The notes: a model not told the origin generated them from the sequence alone. 64,000 bases of DNA from Paractinoplanes pyxinae (GCF_026626335.1 NZ_JAPNTZ010000005.1:434001-498000); one strand, 5' to 3'. Shown: positions 8,464 to 17,005, counted from the first letter of the stretch. A program made the numbers and translations.

Positions 8464-10832
8464 CAGGCAACACGTCCCAGACTCTCCAGCGGCATGAGGT
8501 CGGCGCCGAGCACGGTGGCGAGCCGGGCCGCCAACCGCAACCGGATCGGCCCCGACTCACAATCGACCACCACTGTGGACACTCCCGCGAGGGCCGGCGC
8601 GACGGTGGCCGGGTCGGGTCCGCTCGTGGCCCGCCCGTCGGTGACGACGATCAGCAACGGCCTCCGGCGCGGGTCCCGGCGCCGCTCGGTCGCGATGGTC
8701 GCGGCCGCGGTCCGAAGGCCTGCGGCCAATGGCGTACGTCCCCCGGTGCGCAAACTGGCGAGCCGGAGCACACCCACCTCGTGACTCGACGTGGGCGGCA
8801 GCACCTGCTCGGCGTCATGCCCCCGAAAAGTAATCATCCCGATCCGATCCCGCCGCTGATACGCGTCCCGCAGCAACGACAAGACCGCCGTCTTTACCAC
8901 GGTCATCCGCTTACGGGCAGCCATGGACCCCGACGCATCCACCACGAACAGAACGAGGTTCGACTCCCGCCCGACATGAACCGCTTCCCGCAGATCCCGC
9001 GGAAGCACAACCGCCCGCGCCCCCACTTCGCGCACCAGCCCCAGCCCAGCACGGCCTGCCGCAGACGCATCTTCAGCCCGCTCGACGGTCAGCCCTGGCG
9101 ACATGGCGCCCTGCCCACCCAGCTCCAGGCCCGGCGACGCGGCGTTCCGGCCGGCCCGGTCGAAGCCGGGCGAAACGTTGTCCCGGTCGGCCCTCCGATC
9201 GATCGATCCGGAACCAACGCCGGTCTGCTCGCTGCCCCCGCGTTGTAAGTTCGAGCCTGTTTCGGCTCGCTCGACGCCGGCGCGGTGCAGAGCGGCGCGC
9301 AGGGTGGCCGGCAGATGCGGCGCCCCGGCCAGGCGGCCGGTCGGGATGCGTGAGCCCACGACCCGCCCACGCCGCGACAACGAGGGCGAGCGACGGCCCG
9401 CGTGGCCGCCCTCTCCCCGGCGCGCAATGCTCAAGTTCTTGGTGCGGAAGGCCGCGCCCGGAGCCACCGGGGCTGCTTCGGCCCTGCCCCTCTGCCTCCC
9501 TTCCTCTTCGGACATTTCCGAAATGTCGGGTGAGGAAGAGTTGGATGCTGTAGGTGGCGGTCCCGTATACGGCCGCTCGCCGGTATCCGGACCGGCCGAT
9601 CCGTCCGCCGAGCTCCCGTCCGCGCGGGCGCCCTTCGCCCGGCCGTCGTTCGAGCCGCTCTCGCCCGCTCCGCCGCCGTCCGGGCCGCCATCTGCGCCGC
9701 CGCTGTCGGGGCCACCATCCGCGCTGTCGTCCGGGCCGTTGCCATCCGCTCCGTCGTCGGGGCCGTTGCCATCAGGGCCGCCGTCGCCGGGGGGTGTGTC
9801 GTCGGGGTCGTCGCCGAGCTTGGCGTCCGCCTCGTTCAGGGCCTCCTCGAGGCGCTGCTCGTCCGTTCCCGGCGGGTCCAGCGGATCCTTCCGGCGGCGG
9901 TGCGGCAGGGCCAGCCGAGCGGCATCGCGTACGTCATCGGGAGTTACCCGCGACCGGCCGTGCCAGGCCGCCAGGGCGACCGCGCATCGGGCCACCACGA
10001 TGTCGGCGCGCATCCCGTCCACCCCGTACGCGAGGCTGACCAGCGCGATCCGGTCGAGCTCGCGGTCCGGCAGCACCACGGCCGGCAGCAGATCCCGCGC
10101 GGCCACGATCCGACCGGCCAGCTCTTGCTCGTCGGCGTCGAAGCGCGCCGCGAAACCGTCCGGGTCCAGCTCGTAGGCCAGCCGCCGCCGCACCACCTCG
10201 GCCCGGTCGCGAGCGTCGCGGGGCGCCGCCACGTTGACCACCAGCCCGAACCGGTCGACCAGCTGCGGCCGCGGCTCGCCCTCCTCCGGGTTCATGGTGC
10301 CGACCAGCAGGAACCGGGCCGCGTGCTTGACCGACACCCCGTCCCGCTCGACGTGGGCGCGGCCCATCGCCGCCGCGTCGAGCAGCAGGTCGACCAGGTG
10401 GTCGGGCAGCAGGTTGACCTCGTCGACGTAGAGCACCCCGCGGTGCGCCGCCGCGAGCAGGCCCGGCTCGTACGCCTTGACCCCGTCGGCCAGGGCCCGC
10501 TGGATGTCCAGCGTGCCCACCACCCGGTCCTCGGTCGCGCCGACCGGTAGTTCCACCAGTGTCGCGGGCCGGCTCAGGGCCGGGGAATCCGCAGCGTGCG
10601 GCCCGTCCGGGCAGAGCGGATCGGGGCGAGCGGGGTCGCAGGCGAAGCGGCAGCCGCGCACCACGGACACCGGCGGCAGCAGCGCGGCCAAGGCTCGTAC
10701 GACAGTGCTTTTCGCGGTGCCCTTCTCGCCACGCACCAGCACCCCGCCCACGGCGGGCGAGACGGCGGTCAGCAGCAGGGCGAGGCGCAGGTCGGCCAGG
10801 CCGACCACGGCCGAGAACGGGTACGGCGTCAC
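8463..10832 (-). CDS. magnesium-chelatase-type I/D fusion, putative cobaltochelatase subunit
   Basis: This 789-residue protein fuses a BchI-like AAA+ ATPase to a BchD-like metal-binding half. The N-terminal module has a Walker A GEKGTAKST (35-43), YVDEVNLL as Walker B and GTMNPEEGEPRPQL as sensor/arginine region. A long acidic, Gly/Asp/Pro-rich linker rich in DGNGPDDGAD-type repeats follows. The C-terminal VWA domain carries the MIDAS motif VVDASGSMAA and TDGRATSG. Such fusions in actinobacteria sit in cob operons and are thought to drive ATP-dependent cobalt insertion; magnesium insertion into porphyrin is the alternative. The GTG start at 10832 has AAGGGG seven bases upstream. It is the first gene after the cobalamin riboswitch. 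Confidence 0.88.
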   Translation of the reverse strand: MTPYPFSAVVGLADLRLALLLTAVSPAVGGVLVRGEKGTAKSTVVRALAALLPPVSVVRGCRFACDPARPDPLCPDGPHAADSPALSRPATLVELPVGATEDRVVGTLDIQRALADGVKAYEPGLLAAAHRGVLYVDEVNLLPDHLVDLLLDAAAMGRAHVERDGVSVKHAARFLLVGTMNPEEGEPRPQLVDRFGLVVNVAAPRDARDRAEVVRRRLAYELDPDGFAARFDADEQELAGRIVAARDLLPAVVLPDRELDRIALVSLAYGVDGMRADIVVARCAVALAAWHGRSRVTPDDVRDAARLALPHRRRKDPLDPPGTDEQRLEEALNEADAKLGDDPDDTPPGDGGPDGNGPDDGADGNGPDDSADGGPDSGGADGGPDGGGAGESGSNDGRAKGARADGSSADGSAGPDTGERPYTGPPPTASNSSSPDISEMSEEEGRQRGRAEAAPVAPGAAFRTKNLSIARRGEGGHAGRRSPSLSRRGRVVGSRIPTGRLAGAPHLPATLRAALHRAGVERAETGSNLQRGGSEQTGVGSGSIDRRADRDNVSPGFDRAGRNAASPGLELGGQGAMSPGLTVERAEDASAAGRAGLGLVREVGARAVVLPRDLREAVHVGRESNLVLFVVDASGSMAARKRMTVVKTAVLSLLRDAYQRRDRIGMITFRGHDAEQVLPPTSSHEVGVLRLASLRTGGRTPLAAGLRTAAATIATERRRDPRRRPLLIVVTDGRATSGPDPATVAPALAGVSTVVVDCESGPIRLRLAARLATVLGADLMPLESLGRVA

Positions 10833-10884
10833 GTGGGTTCCCCTTCTGCGCGGGTGTCCACGCCCGCGCGGCGGTTGTCACGAG

Positions 10885-11040
10885 CGGCCGGAGTCTCCTG
10901 ACTCCCGGATCGTCGCTTGCCGCGCGCCTTCCGGCTGGTGATGCCGTGGCCTCTGATGGCGGGTCGCTCCCCGGTCACAGTGGCGGGACCGTCCCGGATT
11001 ACGCACCGGGTTCCTCCGCTACCGCTCGTCCGCCATGCTT
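10885..11040 (-). promoter_or_regulatory. cobalamin riboswitch
   Basis: Read on the minus strand, the leader contains the conserved blocks of the B12 aptamer in the right order: GGAACCCGGTGCGTAATCC, then GGTCCCGCCACTGTGA, then CCGGGGAGCGACCC, and the B12-box-like GGGAGTCAGGAGACTCC at about 10889-10905. The next gene, 50 bases further on, is the chelatase fusion that opens the cob operon. The expected effect is repression of the operon when adenosylcobalamin is abundant. Boundaries are approximate, and whether control acts on transcription or translation cannot be told from sequence. Confidence 0.85.
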
Positions 11041-11064
11041 TCTCACGGCCGCCCGGCGCGTCAA
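11035..11064 (-). promoter_or_regulatory. candidate promoter for the riboswitch-cob operon
   Basis: On the minus strand a perfect-looking -35 TTGACG (11064-11059) is followed after 18 bases by a weak -10-like AAGCAT (11040-11035). It lies between the palindromic element and the riboswitch, the expected place. The -10 match is poor. Confidence 0.4.
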
Positions 11065-11084
11065 CGCGGGGTGATGTGAGCCGC

Positions 11085-11249
11085 AGGGTTTGTTTCGTGG
11101 CAGGGGTGGGAGCGAGGCGCGGTCCAGATTTCGTCTGGTGGTGGCCCGTGGAAGCCCGGCTCCCGGTGTTGGAACCGGGCTTTCACGGGACGCCGCCAGG
11201 CGGGATCTGGGCCTCGCCGCAGCCCCGCCCCTGCCACGAAACAAACCCT
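11085..11249. repeat. palindromic repeat element, copy A (165 bp)
   Basis: The outer arms are inverted repeats: the first 22 bases (AGGGTTTGTTTCGTGGCAGG plus GG) are perfectly matched by the rightmost 22, and the next ~20 are imperfectly paired (GGAGCGAGGCGCGGTCCAG against CTGGGCCTCGCCGC). A second nested hairpin lies inside (CCCGTGGAAGCCCGG ... CCGGGCTTTCACGGG). A shorter relative lies at 51483-51576 with the same arms. The rightmost arm provides two bases of the TAG stop codon of the gluconokinase gene. No ORF, transposase or convincing target duplication is visible. It may also act as terminator for the kinase. Confidence 0.8.
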
Positions 11250-12813
11250 ACGACTGCACCGCTTTCTCCGTCGTGGGCAGGGGCTGGGGCGCGAGGCGGT
11301 CGAGTTCCTTGACCACGTCGAGCACGGCCAGCGCCGACGACTCGATCAGGGGCCGCATCCGCGCGTAGAGCTCGGCGTTGTCGGGGTCAGGCCGGGCCGG
11401 CTCGCCGATCGGCACCAGCGTGGCCGCGTGGTCGAGGTCGGGCAGCTCGCCGAGCGCGTGCCGGGCCAGCAGGCAGGCCCCCAGCGCCGTGCCCTCGGGG
11501 GTGTCGGCCACGGCGACGGGCACGTTCAGCGCGGCTGCGAGCACGCCGACCCAGAGCTCCGACGCGACCGCGCCACCGGTGGCCCGTACCTCGGAAATCG
11601 CGTGACCTTCGGCCGTGAACGAGTCGAGCACCAGCGCCAGCTGCTGGCAGACGCCCTCGACGGCCGACCGCACCAGATGGGCGCGGCCGTGCTCGCGCCG
11701 CAGACCCAGATAGGCGCCGCGCAGGCCGGGCTTCCACCAGGGGGCGCGTTCGCCCAGCAGGTACGGCAGGCAGAGCAGCCCGTCGCTGCCGGGCGCCACC
11801 CCCTGGGCCTCCATCAGCAGGGCGGCATCGCGCTCGTCGGCGTCCTCACCCTCGGCGCCCGGCCGTTCGAAGCCGGACGCGAAGCTCTGCCCGGCCCAGC
11901 GCACGACCGAACCGGCGTTGTTGACCGCGCCGCCGATCACCCAGCGGTCCTCGGTGAGCGCGTAGCAGAACAGCCGCCCGGCCTGGTCGGCCGTGGGCCG
12001 GTCGACCACCGTCCGCAGCGCGCCGCTGGTGCCGAGCGAGACCGCCGCCACCCCGGCCGGCGTGGCGCCGACGCCCAGATTCGCCAGGGGCCCATCCGCC
12101 GCGCCGATGACCAGCGGGGTGGCCGGATCGAGCCCGGCCGCGCGGGCCACTTCCGGCCGCAGCCGCAGGATCGTGGTGGTCGGCAGCACCTCGGCCAGCT
12201 GCCCGGTGGTGACGCCCGCGATGTCGAGCGCCTCCGGGTCCCACCGGCGTTCGTGGATGTCGTAGAGACCCGTACCGCTGGCAATCGAGAGGTCGACCGC
12301 GAACGGCGCCTCGGCCAGGGCGGCCAGCACCAGCTCTTTCACCCCGCCCCAGCGCGGCGTCTTGCGCAGGGTCTCGGGGTCGTTGTCGTGCCACCAGGCC
12401 AGCTTGGTCAGCGGCGACATGGGGTGGACCGGCGTTCCCGTACGCCCCTGCAGGCGCTTGCCGCGGCCTTCCGCCACGATCCGCTCGCTCTGTTCGCCGG
12501 CGCGCCCGTCCGCCCAGGTAACCAGCGGCCCGAGGGGCAGGCCGTCGGCGTCCATGGGGACCACCGCGTGCAGGAAGGCGCTCAGCCCGATCCCGATCAC
12601 CCGGTCACCGTTGGTGCGGCATATCTCGGCGACGTCACGCAGCGCTTTGACCGCAGCGTCACGCAACGCGACGGGATCGAGCTCGGCCCGCCCCGACCCC
12701 GGCACCGACAGCGGATAGTGGACGCTGGCCAGCGCGCGGATCGAGCCATCGGGCCCGGCGGCCACCCCCTTGGTGGCGGTGGTTCCGGTGTCGATCCCGA
12801 TCACGACGTCCAT
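11248..12813 (-). CDS. gntK: gluconokinase, FGGY family
   Basis: This 521-residue sugar kinase would phosphorylate gluconate to 6-phosphogluconate for the pentose phosphate pathway. It begins with the FGGY phosphate-1 motif MDVVIGIDTGTTATKG and contains TWADGRA (substrate/catalytic Asp region), AADGPLANLGVG and a C-terminal RATGGAVASELWVGVLA block typical of the family; AFLHAVVPMD is more like gluconate than xylulose or glycerol kinases. No gluconate permease or GntR regulator is adjacent, so substrate assignment rests on family resemblance. The TAG stop lies in the arm of the palindromic element. Confidence 0.82.
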   Translation of the reverse strand: MDVVIGIDTGTTATKGVAAGPDGSIRALASVHYPLSVPGSGRAELDPVALRDAAVKALRDVAEICRTNGDRVIGIGLSAFLHAVVPMDADGLPLGPLVTWADGRAGEQSERIVAEGRGKRLQGRTGTPVHPMSPLTKLAWWHDNDPETLRKTPRWGGVKELVLAALAEAPFAVDLSIASGTGLYDIHERRWDPEALDIAGVTTGQLAEVLPTTTILRLRPEVARAAGLDPATPLVIGAADGPLANLGVGATPAGVAAVSLGTSGALRTVVDRPTADQAGRLFCYALTEDRWVIGGAVNNAGSVVRWAGQSFASGFERPGAEGEDADERDAALLMEAQGVAPGSDGLLCLPYLLGERAPWWKPGLRGAYLGLRREHGRAHLVRSAVEGVCQQLALVLDSFTAEGHAISEVRATGGAVASELWVGVLAAALNVPVAVADTPEGTALGACLLARHALGELPDLDHAATLVPIGEPARPDPDNAELYARMRPLIESSALAVLDVVKELDRLAPQPLPTTEKAVQS

Positions 12814-12846
12814 GCGCGGCCTCCGTTTGTCGCCTTGCTTCCCAAC

Positions 12847-14085
12847 CTAAGGCAGGGAGACGCGGATCGCTCGGCCCTGGCGGGGCTGTGCCTCCAGTTC
12901 GGTCGCGGCGGCCGGGACGACGGCGGCGTGCCCGGCTATCGGCAGCCAGGCTTCACCGCGTACGCGGAAACGCAGTTGGCAGTTGAGGGCGGCCACCGCC
13001 ACGCCGAGTTGCTGCGGCAGGCGCGCGTGCAGGATGGGAAAGGTCTCGCCGAAGCCGTCGGTGGCGTCGGTCGACAGGCCGTCCTCGAGCCGGCCCAGAT
13101 AGTTGACCCGCGGCTTCTCGCCGGCGCGGCCGGTCATCCAGAAGGCGCGGGCCCGGCCGTCCAGCTGCAGGGTCTGCACCACCAGCCGGCGTCCGTCGGC
13201 GGTCGCCCCGCTCAGATGCCACTCGGTGGGCCCGGTCCAGGTGTGATAGCCGAACGGGTCGAGGTAGGCCGGCTGCGTCCCGACGTCCCACCAGTCCTTC
13301 TCGGAGCCGGTCGGCTCGTCCCGCCAGGCCTTCTCACGGCCCGGCAGCGACCAGTCGATCCGCGGCGGAAGCTGGTTGTCGGCGCGGCCGCTGGCATCCA
13401 CCACTGTCTCGAGATTGGCCAGCCAGACCGTGTCCGGCACCTCGCCCGACCGCAGGGCGATGGGCAGGAAGCTGTCCGGGGCGGGGATGCGAAGGACGAC
13501 GGCCCCGTCCGTCTCGATCAGCGGCTCGAACGTCCGCGCGATCCGGCCGGCGGCGTCGATCGAGAACTTCTCCGAGTACGTGACGCCGCTCGGCCCGGTG
13601 ATCACGACGAGCACGTCGCGGTCGGGCCCGGCCAGCATGGCGGCCGGCTGAACCGAGCCCTCGGGCACCATCGTGGCGCCGTCGGCCGGTCGCAGCTCCC
13701 CGCCGACGGTCTCGACGAAGCTCTGGAAGTCGTATCCGGGCGTGCCGGACGGTTTGGTGACGGCAGCAACCGGCCCGTACGGCGTGTCGCCGATCCACCG
13801 GACCTGGCTGCCCGGCCCGTACGCGTTCTTGACCCGCCCGGCAAGTTCGGTGTCCCCGGCCAGGTCACCCCTGATGCGCCCGTCGAACATCGCCGGAGCG
13901 GACCGGCGCCGGGCCAGCGGGGCCAGCCCACCGGCGGCCACAACGGCCAGCGCCCCGCCGAGGGCCACGCGCCGGCGCACCACCCGGCGGTGACCTCCGG
14001 CGCGCACCCGGTCGAGCAGGTCGGGTGCCGGATTCACGTCGCCCGCGGCCCGGTTCAGCACGTCCCGGATCTCGGTGTCGGTCAC
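12847..14085 (-). CDS. membrane-anchored partner of SigE-family sigma factor
   Basis: This is a 412-residue protein with a short cytoplasmic N-terminus (MTDTEIRDVLNRAAGDVNPA), basic residues RRVVRRR, one membrane segment at about residues 40-58 (ALGGALAVVAAGGLAP) and a large Gly/Pro-rich extracytoplasmic domain without a recognisable fold. The ATG overlaps the stop of the sigma-factor gene by four bases (ATGA). This arrangement (SigE-like sigma factor followed by a one-TM protein) is common in Micromonosporaceae and Streptomyces; the downstream protein is often assumed to be an anti-sigma factor or sensor. No zinc-binding anti-sigma motif (HxxxCxxC) is seen, so that role is inference. Confidence 0.7.
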   Translation of the reverse strand: MTDTEIRDVLNRAAGDVNPAPDLLDRVRAGGHRRVVRRRVALGGALAVVAAGGLAPLARRRSAPAMFDGRIRGDLAGDTELAGRVKNAYGPGSQVRWIGDTPYGPVAAVTKPSGTPGYDFQSFVETVGGELRPADGATMVPEGSVQPAAMLAGPDRDVLVVITGPSGVTYSEKFSIDAAGRIARTFEPLIETDGAVVLRIPAPDSFLPIALRSGEVPDTVWLANLETVVDASGRADNQLPPRIDWSLPGREKAWRDEPTGSEKDWWDVGTQPAYLDPFGYHTWTGPTEWHLSGATADGRRLVVQTLQLDGRARAFWMTGRAGEKPRVNYLGRLEDGLSTDATDGFGETFPILHARLPQQLGVAVAALNCQLRFRVRGEAWLPIAGHAAVVPAAATELEAQPRQGRAIRVSLP

Positions 14086-14573
14086 AGCTCCACCCCTTCC
14101 GGGATCAGGGACGGCCCGAGCTCACGCCGGAGCCGGTCGAGGCCGCGCGCGGCGTTGCTCTTGACCGTCCCCTCGCTGCACCCGAGCGCGGCAGCGACCT
14201 CGTGCACGGGCAGGTCGTCGAGATAACGCAGCACCACGGCGGCCCGCTGCCGGGCCGGCAGGTCACGCAGCGCGGCGAGCACGGCCGAGCGGATCGCCAC
14301 GTCCTCGCCGTGGTCGGGTTCCGGCTGCTCGTGCTGGTCGCCGAGCGGGGTCTCGGGGCGCCGCGCCCGCGCGCGCCAGCGGTTGGTGGCCCGATTGACC
14401 AGGGCTTTCCGCGCGTACGCCTCGGGAGCGCCGTCGATGCGCCGCCAGCGCACGTACATCTGCTCCAGCACTTCCTGCAGCAGGTCCTCGGCGGCGTGCC
14501 GGTCCCCGGTCAGCAGGTACGCGACCCGCAGCAGCCCCGTCGATCGACTTCGCACGAAGTCGTCGAACCCCAT
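14082..14573 (-). CDS. SigE-family RNA polymerase sigma factor (ECF)
   Basis: This 163-residue ECF sigma factor has region 2 (LLRVAYLLTGDRHAAEDLLQ with YVRWRRI, residues ~14-45) and region 4 (LPARQRAAVVLRYLDDLPVH then LGCSEGTVKSNAARGLDRL, ~105-150). The WRARARRPE stretch after region 2 and the VAAALGCSEGTVKS helix-turn-helix match the actinobacterial SigE-like subfamily that responds to envelope signals. It is translationally coupled to the downstream one-TM protein. The target promoters are not identifiable. Confidence 0.93.
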   Translation of the reverse strand: MGFDDFVRSRSTGLLRVAYLLTGDRHAAEDLLQEVLEQMYVRWRRIDGAPEAYARKALVNRATNRWRARARRPETPLGDQHEQPEPDHGEDVAIRSAVLAALRDLPARQRAAVVLRYLDDLPVHEVAAALGCSEGTVKSNAARGLDRLRRELGPSLIPEGVEL

Positions 14574-14612
14574 CGGCGTCTCCCCCCGTCACCCATGAGG
14601 ACAACGCAGGAG

Positions 14613-15137
14613 TCAGGAAGGTTGCACGAGCAGTTTCGCGTACTCCTCGCGCAACTCGTCGAAGCCGTACTCCTTGGCCGCCTGCCCCCGGATCACGCCG
14701 TGCGGATCCCCGTCGAGCAGGTGCTGCAGGACCACGACGCAGACGTGCCAGCCGGTGGCGACCGAGGCGTGGTCGGACGGCTCGACCAGCGTGTGCCGCA
14801 GCGTCAGCCTCGTGCCGTCGCCCGCCGGCTCCAGCTCCCACCGGAGCAGGTCCTGACCCCACGAGTACTCGAGCACCCGGGGCGGCTCGGCCACCCGGAT
14901 CACGGCCGGCAGGTCGAGCTTCTGGTCCCCGTCCACCATGGTCAGCGTGGTGGGCCCCGGTTCAGCCAGGTTGCGGGCCGCGCTGAACGGCGCCCACTGG
15001 TCGAGCTCGGCCGGATCGGTCAAAGCCGCCCACACCACGGCCGGCGGCTGCCGCAGTTCCCGGATGAAGACGAGCGTCCACGGTTCCCCGCTCCCCTCCA
15101 GGTGTGCGTCCCGCGCGGTTCCCACGTCCAGTGTCAT
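14613..15137 (-). CDS. SRPBCC / AHSA1-type protein
   Basis: This 174-residue START-like (AHSA1/CalC) protein has RELRQPPAVVWAALTDPAEL, DQWAPF, and VLEYSWG...LRWELEPAGDGTRL, the usual hydrophobic-ligand-cavity pattern. The ATG at 15137 follows an AAGGAGGA site and overlaps the ArsR stop by four bases. ArsR-SRPBCC pairs are very common in actinobacteria, with the SRPBCC partner of unknown ligand. Confidence 0.88.
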   Translation of the reverse strand: MTLDVGTARDAHLEGSGEPWTLVFIRELRQPPAVVWAALTDPAELDQWAPFSAARNLAEPGPTTLTMVDGDQKLDLPAVIRVAEPPRVLEYSWGQDLLRWELEPAGDGTRLTLRHTLVEPSDHASVATGWHVCVVVLQHLLDGDPHGVIRGQAAKEYGFDELREEYAKLLVQPS

Positions 15138-15442
15138 GTGTCCTCCTTGCGGTCGAGGTGGCGCTCCAGCTCGGCGAGGTGATGTGTCCACATGCGCCGG
15201 TAGGGTGCCAGCCAGGCGTCAAGCTCACGAAAAGGCCCCGGTTCGAGCCGGTAGATGCGCTGCTGAGCCCGGGTCTGGGCGGTGACGAGCCCCGCCTCGC
15301 GCAATACGCGTAGATGTTTCGACACGGCGGGCTGACTCATGCCCAGCGAGGCCACCAGCTCCGAGACCGTGCACTCGCGGACCCGGAGCGCGTCCACGAT
15401 CCGCCGGCGAGTGGGCTCGGCCAGCGCGGCCAGGGCGTCCAT
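15134..15442 (-). CDS. ArsR-family transcriptional regulator
   Basis: This 102-residue winged-helix repressor has LAEPTRRRIVDALRVRECTV, SELVASLGMSQPAVSKHLRV (recognition helix) and the wing AGLVTAQTRAQQRIYRLEPG, followed by a helical tail with HHLAELERHLDRK. It lacks the metal-binding ELCVCDL motif of ArsR/SmtB sensors, so it is likely of the metal-independent type paired with SRPBCC proteins. The start at ATG 15442 is where homology starts. Confidence 0.9.
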   Translation of the reverse strand: MDALAALAEPTRRRIVDALRVRECTVSELVASLGMSQPAVSKHLRVLREAGLVTAQTRAQQRIYRLEPGPFRELDAWLAPYRRMWTHHLAELERHLDRKEDT

Positions 15443-15451
15443 GGGCTCAAC

Positions 15452-15467
15452 ATGCCATGCGCGGCAT
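15452..15467. promoter_or_regulatory. candidate ArsR operator
   Basis: ATGCC and GGCAT form a 5-bp inverted repeat with a 6-base spacer, ten bases upstream of the ArsR start and between the divergent ArsR and SDR genes. It could be an autoregulatory site; no second copy was seen to support it. Confidence 0.3.
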
Positions 15468-15574
15468 ATAACCGTCAAGGCATGTAGGGGCGTCCAGTAT
15501 TTGTCCAGTGGATGTCCACGGGCGCGCCGTAGCTTCGCCGTTGATTCAGTGCTCGGCGGGCAGAAAGGCAACCC

Positions 15575-16468
15575 ATGAGGACAGCGGTCCTCACCGGGGC
15601 CGGTGGCGGGCTCGGCCGGGCCATCACGGCAGAACTGGCGCGACGCGGATTCGCGGTGTGGGCGACCGGCCGCACCCTCGGCCGCCCTCTCGGCAGCGTC
15701 CTCGGCCGCCCTCTCGGCAGCGCTCTCGGCAGCCCTCTCGGTAGCGCTCTCGGCAGCGCCGAGGCGGCGATCGAAGGGCTCGGCCCCAACTGCCGAGCGG
15801 CGGAGCTGGACGTCACCGATCTCAGTGCCAATCGAGCGGTGGCCGACGCGGTCGTCGCCGAGCACGGCCATCTTGACTTGTGGGTCAACAACGCCGGCGT
15901 ACTGGCCGTGGGCTACGCGTGGGAGGTCGACGACGCCAGCAACCAGCGCGTCCTGGCCGTCAACGCCATGGGGACGATCAACGGCACCGTCGCCGCTCTG
16001 GGCCACATGGTCCCGGCCGGCCGGGGCCAGGTGATCAATCTGGTCTCGCTGGCCGGCATCGTGGCCACTCCGGGTCAGGCGATCTACGCGGCCAGCAAAC
16101 ACGCGGCGATGGCCTTCACTTTGAGCACGCTGTTCGACCTGCGGCGGGGCGGGCACCGGGGCATCGACGTGTGCGCGGTCTGCCCGAGCGGAGTGCGGAC
16201 CCCGCTGATCGAAACCGACGATCCCGAAGCGGCCGCCTCCTTCACCGCGCCCCTGCTCACCCCGGACGAGATCGGCCGGGTGGTCGGCCGCCTGACCGAA
16301 CGTCCCCGCCCGGTGACGATCGTGCCGCGCCGCCGGGCCCCGATGATGCGCTTCGTCGACCTCTTCCCTCGCTTGGCCGCGCCCGCCGTCCCCAAGATCA
16401 TGCGGGACGCGCGGCGCCGCCAGCAGCAGCACCGGCAATCGACCGCGGGCCCTACTGGTCGACGGTGA
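15575..16468 (+). CDS. short-chain dehydrogenase/reductase (SDR) with internal repeat insert
   Basis: This is a 297-residue NAD(P)-dependent SDR. The cofactor loop is TGAGGGLGRAI (residues 7-17), NNAG appears near 108, the catalytic Ser lies in NLVSLAG and the Tyr-Lys pair in AIYAASKHAA. Residues ~35-62 are a low-complexity tract of repeated LGRPLGS/LGSALGS units encoded by 12-base-like repeats (15677-15759) directly after the second Rossmann strand; most SDRs have nothing there. The start ATG 15575 follows GAAAGG. It is divergent from the ArsR gene and may be its target. Its 3' end overlaps the convergent DUF1877 gene by 17 bases. The substrate is unknown. Confidence 0.88.
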   Translation: MRTAVLTGAGGGLGRAITAELARRGFAVWATGRTLGRPLGSVLGRPLGSALGSPLGSALGSAEAAIEGLGPNCRAAELDVTDLSANRAVADAVVAEHGHLDLWVNNAGVLAVGYAWEVDDASNQRVLAVNAMGTINGTVAALGHMVPAGRGQVINLVSLAGIVATPGQAIYAASKHAAMAFTLSTLFDLRRGGHRGIDVCAVCPSGVRTPLIETDDPEAAASFTAPLLTPDEIGRVVGRLTERPRPVTIVPRRRAPMMRFVDLFPRLAAPAVPKIMRDARRRQQQHRQSTAGPTGRR

Positions 16469-16949
16469 AGATGACCGCGCGGCCGGCCGCCGCGGCCTTG
16501 AGATAGAAGGTGCGCACCTGGGTGAACCAGTGCCAGGTGTAGTCGAAGTCCTCGTCACTCAACTCGGCTTGATACTCGGTGGCGTCGATGCGGTCATAGC
16601 GCCGGCGCATCCATTCCCGATCCACTACGGCGAGCGACGCAGCCACCTCAGCGACTTCGCCGTCGCGCAGGTACGCCACGACGTAGTCTTCGCCCTCGTG
16701 ATGCTGAAGGCCGCCGAGCACGGCCATGTCGAGCGGTGACAGGTGCCGGCCGCAGCCGAGAGTTCCGTCGCTCAGGCACCGGTGGATGGCGTCCCAGGCC
16801 TTGTCCGTCTCACAATCCAACGGCTCGCCGGCCCAGTCGCCCATCTCGATATCGTCGATGAGGTCGCGGACCTCGGCGTCATCACGCGTCGCCATCAGCG
16901 CGGCTTCCTGATCCGCCGTCAACGCGAAGAACATTCCCCGGCATGCCAT
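16452..16949 (-). CDS. DUF1877 (YfbM-like) protein
   Basis: This 165-residue soluble protein matches the YfbM/DUF1877 pattern: MACRGMFFALTADQEAALMA at the N-terminus, DKAWDAIHRCLSDG in the middle, and YVVAYLRDGEVAEVAASLA then WFTQVRTFYLKAAAAGRAVI at the C-terminus. The family's function is unknown. It converges on and slightly overlaps the SDR gene. Confidence 0.85.
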   Translation of the reverse strand: MACRGMFFALTADQEAALMATRDDAEVRDLIDDIEMGDWAGEPLDCETDKAWDAIHRCLSDGTLGCGRHLSPLDMAVLGGLQHHEGEDYVVAYLRDGEVAEVAASLAVVDREWMRRRYDRIDATEYQAELSDEDFDYTWHWFTQVRTFYLKAAAAGRAVIFTVDQ

Positions 16950-17005
16950 GGCAGGCAGCGTACTGAGGCCCCGAAGGTCAGCGAGCGGCCGCCGCGAAGG
17001 CCGGA

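Noticed and set aside
11428..14226. 932-codon open frame on the plus strand opposite gluconokinase and the sigma-anchor gene
   Set aside because: Spans three good minus-strand genes and their boundaries, low-complexity Gly/Arg/Gln text, no motif.
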